A DNA stretch of 64,000 bases, from assembly GCA_024434115.1 (NCBI GenBank), contig QMIT01000003.1:62001-126000 (forward strand), given 5' to 3'. The position numbers were made by a program, and so were the translations under genes. The notes beneath the pieces are model-generated. The model worked only from the letters and a program-made list of their open reading frames with translations. It searched no databases and was not told the DNA's origin. This stretch comes from Chloroflexota bacterium. Its GTDB lineage: Bacteria > Chloroflexota > Anaerolineae > Aggregatilineales > J027. How positions within the stretch are numbered: position 1 is the first letter of the stretch; each line of letters begins with the position of its first letter. Shown here piece after piece: positions 24,730 through 31,880 of this stretch.

Positions 24730-26931
24730 ATGCTCACCCTCATCACCGTCACCCTGATAACCAATGGGCTAATGTTGACTCTCGCATTAGCCGCATTGTT
24801 TCTCATCCTTTGGCAAAACGCCCGCCGTGAGATCAATATCTATTTCAGCCTATTTATGCTGGCGATGGTTACATGGTCGGCGGGGTCGCTACTCAGTCGA
24901 GCAACCGCACTCGTCACGGTAGATGAAGATTTGACGGTAGTGGGGCTAAACCTGTTGGAAATCGGGTTCGGGGGAGCGTGCATTGCGCTGTTTCTTTTGG
25001 TTTCGGCGCTCACGGATACACGCAACCTTTTTACTTGGTCGCTGGCAGTTGGCAGTGTTGCCGTTTTTATCCTCAATAAGACCACCCTCAGCCTATTTGA
25101 TGTCTCTTTCCAATACACCGTTTCTAGTACAGGCATTCTTAATTACACCTTCCCGATTGTAGACACCTTAGTATATTTGGTAGTCGTATCCGCAACTCTG
25201 ATTAGCGTTTGGCAGAATCTTCCTAAAATCAAAGAGACCTCCATGATTTTAGGCTTATTGGTCTTTTGCTTGGGTCAATTGGTGGTGCTGATTAGCCCCC
25301 GCTTGCGGGCATTGGGTAGTGCCGAACATACCGCCACCCTCGCCGCCCTAACGATTAGTTATGCCATTGTCCGCAGCCAAGTTATGGAACCGCTCATTGG
25401 TCGCGCCAAAGAACTTGAGGCCGTCCAAAAAATCGGTTTGGCGATCACAAGCAGCTTGAATCCGCGTGAAGCCCTCCAAACAATTGCGGCTCAAGCAGCA
25501 GGATTGCTCCGGATTGATGGCAGCCTGATTTTCCTGCGCCGCGACAATGAACTGATCTTGGAGGCGGTCTATAACATCCCTGAAAAATTCTTAGGCGCAC
25601 GCTTGACACTTCAGGAGGGCGTTGCTGGAAAAGTCGCTAGGGAGCGTCGTGGGTTCATGTTGCACGATTATCGGCGTGAATGGCATGGTGTTCCTGATAT
25701 TCCCATTGCCCAAAAAACGTTTGGGTCGGTGTTGGGTGTCCCCCTGATGTTCCGTGAAGACGTTGTGGGCGTCTTAGTGACAATTGAGGGAGTGGAGGGA
25801 CGCCTTTTTACCAATGACGACCTTCACCTGCTGCAATTACTAGGCCCACAGGCGGCGGTTGCCATTACTAACAGCTTCTTGTTTGAAAAAGAACGCGCTG
25901 TCGCTAACCAACTTGAGACCGTTTTAATCAGCACCGAAAACCCGGTGATTTCGGTCAGCCACGACCTTAAAATCGTTTTCGCCAACCCCGCCGCGACCAA
26001 CCTCATCACCAACGACCCCTTTCACGGCAGCCTTATCGGGAAATCCTTGCTGGATTTCATCCAAGCCGATCTATTGCCACAGAATGTGCGTGGTTTGTTA
26101 CGTGATCTTCGGAAATCCCGGTCGCATATCTACGAAATTCACCTCCAAGATCATGACTATCTATGCCACATTGCCCGCTTGGAGAAACCGAATCGCGGCT
26201 GGGTAGCTGTCCTCAATGATGTCACCCAACTCAAAGAGATTGATCGCCTAAAAAGTCAAATGGTACGCATGACCAGCCATGATTTGAAAAATCCGCTCTT
26301 TGCTACCATGACCTATATGCAATTGCTGGAAGAAGATGTAGAGGGGGTCGAAAGTGCCCAACGCAATATTGCCTCTATCTGGAAACAGTTGGATCGTATG
26401 GAGCGTATTGTAAGTGGTATTTTGGATTTGGAGAAAGTGTCCAGCGGTGCGCCACCTTTTGAACTCTGCAATTTACATCAGTTATTGAATAGCGCCGTTC
26501 GTTCCTACGAAGATATAGCCACCCGACGCAATCAATCGCTGAAACTGGAATCGAATTTGACCGAAGCCTATGTGCTGGGGGACGCCCCTCAATTAGAGCA
26601 GGTCTTTTCTAATCTAATTGATAACGCCATCAAATTTACGCCTGAGGGCGGTTCTATTCGAGTGACGGCTGAGACCCAAGAAAGCAGCGTGATTATCTCT
26701 ATTGAGGATACCGGGATGGGGATTCCGGTAGATGCCCAAAGCCAAGTGTTTGACCGCTATTTCCGCGTCAATGGGATCAAAGATAAAGTCCCCGGCTCAG
26801 GCGTAGGCTTGAGTCTTGTCAAAGCAATTGTAGATCGCCATCGTGGACGAATTTGGCTGCGGAGTGAGGAAGGTAAAGGTTCCACTTTTTTTGTGACCCT
26901 ACCACTGGCTGTCGCTGAGCCGATTCTATAG
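24730..26931 (+). CDS. Sensor histidine kinase with 7TM input, GAF and PAS domains
   Basis: This 733-residue membrane kinase begins with seven hydrophobic helices (about 1-220) typical of a 7TM-type sensor head. A GAF domain (about 235-390, LNPREALQTIAAQAAGLLRIDGS) and a PAS domain (about 395-500) follow. The HisKA domain holds phosphoacceptor His517 (MTSHDLKNPLF). The HATPase domain has the N box (NLIDNAIKF), G1 (EDTGMGIP) and G2 (GSGVGLSLV). It should phosphorylate the upstream OmpR-type regulator. The stimulus is unknown, and 7TM heads often bind small molecules or lipids. Confidence 0.92.
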   Translation: MLTLITVTLITNGLMLTLALAALFLILWQNARREINIYFSLFMLAMVTWSAGSLLSRATALVTVDEDLTVVGLNLLEIGFGGACIALFLLVSALTDTRNLFTWSLAVGSVAVFILNKTTLSLFDVSFQYTVSSTGILNYTFPIVDTLVYLVVVSATLISVWQNLPKIKETSMILGLLVFCLGQLVVLISPRLRALGSAEHTATLAALTISYAIVRSQVMEPLIGRAKELEAVQKIGLAITSSLNPREALQTIAAQAAGLLRIDGSLIFLRRDNELILEAVYNIPEKFLGARLTLQEGVAGKVARERRGFMLHDYRREWHGVPDIPIAQKTFGSVLGVPLMFREDVVGVLVTIEGVEGRLFTNDDLHLLQLLGPQAAVAITNSFLFEKERAVANQLETVLISTENPVISVSHDLKIVFANPAATNLITNDPFHGSLIGKSLLDFIQADLLPQNVRGLLRDLRKSRSHIYEIHLQDHDYLCHIARLEKPNRGWVAVLNDVTQLKEIDRLKSQMVRMTSHDLKNPLFATMTYMQLLEEDVEGVESAQRNIASIWKQLDRMERIVSGILDLEKVSSGAPPFELCNLHQLLNSAVRSYEDIATRRNQSLKLESNLTEAYVLGDAPQLEQVFSNLIDNAIKFTPEGGSIRVTAETQESSVIISIEDTGMGIPVDAQSQVFDRYFRVNGIKDKVPGSGVGLSLVKAIVDRHRGRIWLRSEEGKGSTFFVTLPLAVAEPIL

Positions 26932-26977
26932 TCCGTCTATCTATTCTTCTTCCTAGCCGGATAAATCCTGCTAGTCT

Positions 26978-28018
26978 TCATTCTGCTTCCCCGGCCAGAT
27001 AAAATGAACGAATCGTCTCCACGGACCGATGCCCCAAATATTCCTGCACCTGTTCGGGCGTATAACCTGAATGAATCAGTTGTAAAGCCCGCCAATGTCG
27101 AAAATCCTGTGGCGAAATATCTGGCAAACCGAGCGCTTTAGCGGCGCGATGCACAACCCGCCATGCTACAATCCGGCTCATACGACTGCCTCGATAGCGT
27201 GGGTCATGGCTGATAAACAGCGGGAGACTGGATCGCCATTCATCATTGGTCTCGCGTGCCTTCAAATAATCATAGATGGCTGGCAGAGTTGTATGGAGAT
27301 GTAAGACATGCTGATGTCCCCCTTTGCCTATCACTGTCAATTGCATTGCCTCAGATTTACCGCGACTATTCTTCGAAAAAGTGTCGGCATTTAAGCTGAG
27401 AATCTCGCTGACACGTCCCCCCGTTTCAGCCAGAGCGTGGAGCAAGGCCCGATTGCGCAGTCGTTTCGTTTCCCACAATTCCGGGCGAGATGGGTCAGTG
27501 GCTGCCCGTATCGCGGGTGGCATGGGTTGGGTATCAAAAAACATCACAACAGCATTCAGGTCAGGCACGGGGTCAATTTGCTTTTCACGTTTGGTCTGAT
27601 GATCCCGCCAGTATTCCCGCAATACGTGGTTGGCATGGTGCAGCCAATAGGGGTCGGGTAGCCATCGCTGGGTATCCATGTATTGGAACCAATGCAGCAC
27701 CCCGGCCACTCGTAATTCTACAGTTGCATGGGCATAGGGTCGCTTATCGCCGGACTGATGACTCGCTGGTGCTTGCAGCCACTTGGCGAAGTTCAGGAAA
27801 ATCGGTTGATCGGCTTGACTGAAATCAGCCAGTTCGATTTCTTCAGCAGTGGTAAGAAACGCCTGTTGGACGGGGAGTTGGGGATCAAAACTTCGGTCAG
27901 CCAGATATTGAAAAAACAGGTCAATAGACCGTGCATATGCCGACAGCGTATGGGCAGATCGGAGGTCGGCGTGATTAAGATAGTGACGGTAGCTTTCGCC
28001 GAGGGTGTCTGGCTTCAT
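26978..28018 (-). CDS. Tyrosine recombinase with variant catalytic box
   Basis: This 346-residue site-specific recombinase has an N-terminal core-binding domain (SYRHYLNHADLRSAHTLSAYARSIDLFFQYL). The catalytic domain has Arg in AETGGRVSEIL, Lys in VIGKGGHQHVLHL, Arg in the second box, His in LGHRSVETIR and the C-terminal Tyr in SFYLAGEAE. The second box reads SPQDFRHWR where SPHDLRHTF is usual, so Gln replaces the first His of HxxR. The ATG at 28018 has AAGGGAA about 10 nt upstream. A longer start would overlap the neighbouring gene by 65 nt. It follows the propeller gene by 25 nt, an unusual pairing. Confidence 0.85.
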   Translation of the reverse strand: MKPDTLGESYRHYLNHADLRSAHTLSAYARSIDLFFQYLADRSFDPQLPVQQAFLTTAEEIELADFSQADQPIFLNFAKWLQAPASHQSGDKRPYAHATVELRVAGVLHWFQYMDTQRWLPDPYWLHHANHVLREYWRDHQTKREKQIDPVPDLNAVVMFFDTQPMPPAIRAATDPSRPELWETKRLRNRALLHALAETGGRVSEILSLNADTFSKNSRGKSEAMQLTVIGKGGHQHVLHLHTTLPAIYDYLKARETNDEWRSSLPLFISHDPRYRGSRMSRIVAWRVVHRAAKALGLPDISPQDFRHWRALQLIHSGYTPEQVQEYLGHRSVETIRSFYLAGEAE

Positions 28019-28043
28019 CACAATCGAATTCCCTTGTGCAAGT

Positions 28044-29072
28044 TTAAGATGGTAGAATTCGCGGATTGAGGTTTTCGGGAAGTTGTGCCCAGTAAATCTC
28101 TGATCCAAACATGGTGTGAACGAATAGGCGCATATCGGGTGTAACGGTTAATCCGGCCAGTGGCGCGGAGAGTTCTGACCACAAGACGATCTCCACATCC
28201 GCGTTAATGCACCCGCCTTTTTCGTGGCAGGTGTCGGGATTTACACGGCCTACGATTCCGCGCGTTCCTAATGAATATGCGAAGTAGAGCCAGTTATCCG
28301 GGCCAACCACCATCGTCGTCACATTTTGCAATCCACTGACGAGGGGCTTCAAATCCTGTTCACCGACTGGGACTCCGCCAAGTTCAAAATATTCAATCGC
28401 CCGCCGCGCACTGCCATTGTTGCCAACATAAATGTACTCACCATCCACTACAATCCCTGTTGGATTACGGAAGCCTGTGGCGACGACGTTTAATGTACCA
28501 TCGCGTTTGATATTGACCACATCATCTGTTGCAAATTGTGTAACATAAAACGAACCATCCTCAGCAGGTGCAAGGCCCCAAGGCGACCCCAGCCCCTGTT
28601 TGACGTTTTCGAGAGCCCGGGGTTCGGTCTGAATATAGGACAAGGCATTCCGCTGGAAATCTGCAACCCATACCACTGGCCCCGCCGTACCCTCTTCCAC
28701 ATACAAAGTGTGTGTGTTTTGTACCCCGGCGATATAGGTCGTGGTGTCACCCGTCGTCGCGTTCAAGCGATACACCGTAAAGTCACCCGAACAAGAGGTG
28801 TACAAATAACCATCATAGAAGGTAATTCCGTTCGGGCGTTGCACATTGCCCGAAAGAATTTTGAGGTCGCTTTGCAGCATCGGCGTCATGGTAGCAGCAG
28901 CGTCGGGAGTTGGCGTTGGGCCATCTTGCCAAGCAAGGGCAAAATCATAGGAGTTCGATTCAACGGCATCAGCGCGATGAGTTGATAAAAGAATGCTTCC
29001 GACCAAAATTACCAAAACTAAGCTAATTCCAATACTTCCCAGAAAAAACGAGTGGCGCATGTTCCGATACAA
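28044..29072 (-). CDS. Secreted NHL/SMP-30-like beta-propeller protein
   Basis: This 342-residue exported protein starts with TTG at 29072, chosen because AGGAGG (29079-29084) lies exactly 6 nt upstream. The ATG at 29060 is too far from it. An N-terminal hydrophobic anchor is followed by a Pro/Thr linker (GPTPTPDAAAT). Repeated strand motifs follow: RPNGITFYDGYLYTS, SPWGLAPAEDGSFYVTQF and NPTGIVVDGEYIYVGN, typical of NHL/SMP-30 propellers. A C-terminal CHEKGGC pair may form a disulfide. The role is probably a binding scaffold outside the cell. Confidence 0.78.
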   Translation of the reverse strand: MYRNMRHSFFLGSIGISLVLVILVGSILLSTHRADAVESNSYDFALAWQDGPTPTPDAAATMTPMLQSDLKILSGNVQRPNGITFYDGYLYTSCSGDFTVYRLNATTGDTTTYIAGVQNTHTLYVEEGTAGPVVWVADFQRNALSYIQTEPRALENVKQGLGSPWGLAPAEDGSFYVTQFATDDVVNIKRDGTLNVVATGFRNPTGIVVDGEYIYVGNNGSARRAIEYFELGGVPVGEQDLKPLVSGLQNVTTMVVGPDNWLYFAYSLGTRGIVGRVNPDTCHEKGGCINADVEIVLWSELSAPLAGLTVTPDMRLFVHTMFGSEIYWAQLPENLNPRILPS

Positions 29073-29188
29073 GATGATCCTCCTAAACCGTTGTCGGGTT
29101 AAAACGAGTTCCACATTTCCGAATACTACCACCGACCCCTTGAGTTAGCCACGTGAAAATATCTACGAGTGGCTGACGTGAATCGGCA

Positions 29189-29216
29189 TTGACAGACCCC
29201 TGTTCGTCGGTATAAT
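29189..29216 (+). promoter_or_regulatory. Consensus sigma70 promoter of tRNA-Leu
   Basis: TTGACA (29189-29194) and TATAAT (29211-29216), both perfect consensus, are separated by 16 bp. The tRNA begins 13 nt after the -10, so little 5' leader is transcribed. Confidence 0.92.
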
Positions 29217-29229
29217 TCTCTACCAATCA

Positions 29230-29313
29230 GCCCCGGTGGCGGAATTGGTAGACGCTGCAGGTTGAGGGCCTGTTGACCTCACGGTCGTGAAGGTTCGAGT
29301 CCTTTCCGGGGCA
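29230..29313 (+). tRNA. tRNA-Leu (anticodon GAG)
   Basis: This 84-nt class II tRNA has a 7-bp acceptor stem (GCCCCGG with CCGGGGC, discriminator A). The D arm contains GGAATTGGTAGAC. The anticodon loop TTGAGGG sits on GCAGG/CCTGT, there is a long variable arm (GACC...GGTC), and the T arm has the TTCGAGT loop. Anticodon GAG reads CUC and CUU. CCA is not encoded. Confidence 0.95.
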
Positions 29314-29317
29314 CACC

Positions 29318-29347
29318 AACACATGGAAATTTACCCATGTGTTTTTT
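29318..29347 (+). terminator. Intrinsic terminator after tRNA-Leu
   Basis: AACACATGG (29318-29326) pairs perfectly with CCATGTGTT (29335-29343), with an 8-nt loop and a following T-run. It starts 5 nt past the tRNA. Confidence 0.9.
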
Positions 29348-29451
29348 GTTTGACGATATTTTGCCATTTACTCCACCAGACTTGCTCAAAATGTCGCCTC
29401 TCAGTAAACTCATTCTATAGTTTGTCTTTGTGACCATCCGAGGGGCCTTAT

Positions 29452-30807
29452 ATGAAACAGCAATCGCGCTCTTTTAAAATGGTAGTTTTGATTGCTTTAT
29501 TTTTGATTTCTTTAAGCACCGTCACCACCGTTCGCGCCGAGAACGGCATCCCGTTACAAAATCTGCACGAGCGACAGGGTAGCGCCTCCGCCACCGCCAA
29601 CATCGCCACGAATATTCATGCGGGGCCAAGCACGGCATTTTGGATTGTCGGCACGGTCAACCGATTCGAAACACTCCCCGTATTAGCCATTAGCCCGGAT
29701 GGGGCATGGTGGCTGGTGAATGGGCGTTCCGGTCAAGGTTGGGTCGTGGGTACAGCGCTAACCGTGAATAACGGCAGCAGCGTGGTTGTACAAGACCCCG
29801 GCGCGTTTATCACCGTGACCGCCTCATTACTCAATGTGCGCAGCGGCCCCGGCCCCACCGCCGCGATTCAAGGGCGGCTCTCGGCGGGTCAGCGTGTTTA
29901 TTTGATTGGGCAGAGCAACGACGGCACATGGCTCAACATTCGCTGGCAATATGGCAATGGTTGGGTCCAAGCCCGTTTCACCTCGGCTGGTGACGCTGCC
30001 CCAACCACCGATGCCAGTGGCGCTCCAGTAACGGAACTCAGCGCCTCCGGGGTGGTCAATGCTGGCAGTTTAAACGTCCGGAGCGGTCCCGGTGTCAACT
30101 ATGAAATTATTGGCACAGTCGTTGGCGGCGAATTACTACCTATTATAGGCCGCAGCAGTGACGGTTCATGGTACAACGTCCAGACCGTCTTTGGCACTGG
30201 ATGGGTATCAGCCCGTTATCTGATTACACGTAACGAATTTGGTAATGCCCCCGTCACGGAAGATACAGTTGACGAAAATACCTATGTCGGGCCAGTAGCG
30301 ATTGTCAATGCAGGCGCACTCAACATTCGCAGCGGCCCCGGCGCAGGCTATACCATTCTCGGACGAGCCGTCGGTGGCGATCAGTTTGTCATTCTAGCGC
30401 GTGATGCGGCCTTCCTGTGGATTCAAATTGATACCGATTTTGGCGAGGGCTGGGTTAATCGGAATTACATAATCATTCGCGGCGATGTCAGCAGCCTACC
30501 TACCGCCGACGCCACTACCGCCATTACTGTACGTGACCCCGCAACTGGAGATACGACCGTATCAACACCTACCCTAATCGGCCCGGTAGCATTTGTGGGG
30601 ACAGGCGCACTCAATATTCGCAGCGGCCCCAATATCAGCTTCTCCTCGCTGGGTTCTGTACTTTCAACCACCCGGATGCCGATTATTGGTCAGAGTCCAG
30701 ACCGCCGCTGGTGGAAAGTGGATAGCCCATTTGGTGCTGGCTGGGTCAATAAGAATTACGTGCTGGTCGAAGGTGATGCCAGCAATGTTCCAGTCGTCAG
30801 CCAATAG
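29452..30807 (+). CDS. Secreted protein with five SH3b repeats
   Basis: This 451-residue protein has a clear signal peptide (MKQQSRSFKMVVLIALFLI...VRA). Five bacterial SH3 repeats follow, each of about 60 residues with the marker N(I/V)RSGP near the start and GWV near the end. The first repeat is divergent (NIHAGPSTAFW), and the others carry LNVRSGPGP, LNVRSGPGV, LNIRSGPGA and LNIRSGPNI. SH3b domains bind peptidoglycan peptides, so it is likely a cell-wall-associated scaffold. It heads a short operon with a TPR protein (38-nt gap) and an M1 peptidase. Confidence 0.88.
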   Translation: MKQQSRSFKMVVLIALFLISLSTVTTVRAENGIPLQNLHERQGSASATANIATNIHAGPSTAFWIVGTVNRFETLPVLAISPDGAWWLVNGRSGQGWVVGTALTVNNGSSVVVQDPGAFITVTASLLNVRSGPGPTAAIQGRLSAGQRVYLIGQSNDGTWLNIRWQYGNGWVQARFTSAGDAAPTTDASGAPVTELSASGVVNAGSLNVRSGPGVNYEIIGTVVGGELLPIIGRSSDGSWYNVQTVFGTGWVSARYLITRNEFGNAPVTEDTVDENTYVGPVAIVNAGALNIRSGPGAGYTILGRAVGGDQFVILARDAAFLWIQIDTDFGEGWVNRNYIIIRGDVSSLPTADATTAITVRDPATGDTTVSTPTLIGPVAFVGTGALNIRSGPNISFSSLGSVLSTTRMPIIGQSPDRRWWKVDSPFGAGWVNKNYVLVEGDASNVPVVSQ

Positions 30808-30845
30808 CTGGCCGCAGCGAAATCAACCAAGAGGAGTAATTTTTT

Positions 30846-31880
30846 ATGGCTGACAATCTACAAAAACAACTTGAGCGTATTTATGCGCTAATCCAGCGGG
30901 AACAAACGGATGAGGCAATACAATTGCTGCGACCACTGCTGGAGGAACACGGCGATAATGCCGATGTTTGGTGGTTGATGGCAAACACGGTAGATGACCC
31001 CCGCCAAGCCCGCCGCGCGTTGATTAATGTCCTTAAAATCAATCCACGTCATGGGCGTGCCCGAAGCCTACTGGATAAACTCAACGAGAGCTTCCCGCCG
31101 CGCGACGACGAACTCATGCTGATGATGGAACTTCCCGAAGCAGAAGACCGATTTGCGGTGCCTACGGCTGAAAGCGACGAAGACGAAATCAACTTTGATG
31201 ACCCCTTTGCCGAAGGAGCCGAGGACATCAGTTTTGATGATGACGACCCCTTTGCCGAACTGTTACAAGAGGCCGAGGACGGCAAAAGAGGTAAAAAGGG
31301 CAAAAAAGCGAAGGCACTGGGGACTGAAAAACGCCGACGCTCACCTCTCCGCACGCTTCTGCTGCTATTGGTCATTGTTTTGCTGGCCGCCGTTGGATTG
31401 TTCGCAGCAATGGGTGGCGGCGAAGGTGACAAAGGCGAGACGGATGCTGCCGCGATTACCGCTGTGACCGTTGACCAAATCGAGCTACAGGACATCCTAT
31501 CGGCTACGTCCACCAGCGTAAATAGTTCCACCAGTCCCAATTTTGGCCCAAATAGTGGGGCGGTTTATGCTGATACCAGCATTGGACGAACACTGTTTGT
31601 ACAGGGCTGTGTCTGTACAACCGCTGATTGTCAGGGGCCGCGTCCCGATGACCTCGCGTCTTTGGCGTTTGAAGGGATTAATTTGGCGGCCAGTCGCATC
31701 AGCAATGCCCCCGAAAGCATTCGTAACCAAATCCAAGCAGTGGGTGTCAATATCACCAGTTGTGTGGCGGGGTCTACCGACACACTCTATCGGGCGTTTG
31801 TTGACCTTGTAACGGTGAATGAATTTACCGGTTCCGGTGATCGAGCCGCTTTCCAAGCCCGGTGGGTGAAGGAAGGGTAA
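30846..31880 (+). CDS. Membrane protein with cytosolic TPR and extracytoplasmic C-terminal domain
   Basis: This 344-residue protein begins with TPR-like helices (about 1-80, LERIYALIQREQTDEAIQLLRPLLEE...ADVWWLMANTVDDPRQARRAL). A strongly acidic linker with two similar stretches (FDDPFAEGAED, FDDDDPFAELLQE) and a Lys/Arg-rich patch follow, then one membrane helix (about 163-182). The external C-terminal domain contains CVCTTADC and a later Cys, likely disulfide-bonded, and is of unknown fold. The design suggests a signal or scaffold bridging cytosol and cell surface. GAGGAG lies about 9 nt upstream. The peptidase gene starts directly after its stop. Confidence 0.75.
   Translation: MADNLQKQLERIYALIQREQTDEAIQLLRPLLEEHGDNADVWWLMANTVDDPRQARRALINVLKINPRHGRARSLLDKLNESFPPRDDELMLMMELPEAEDRFAVPTAESDEDEINFDDPFAEGAEDISFDDDDPFAELLQEAEDGKRGKKGKKAKALGTEKRRRSPLRTLLLLLVIVLLAAVGLFAAMGGGEGDKGETDAAAITAVTVDQIELQDILSATSTSVNSSTSPNFGPNSGAVYADTSIGRTLFVQGCVCTTADCQGPRPDDLASLAFEGINLAASRISNAPESIRNQIQAVGVNITSCVAGSTDTLYRAFVDLVTVNEFTGSGDRAAFQARWVKEG

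Noticed and set aside
29449-30807. CRISPR-like periodicity from similar repeats in the SH3 gene
   Set aside because: The similarity is at protein level, has a period of about 180-230 nt and diverges in sequence, as expected for duplicated SH3b domains.
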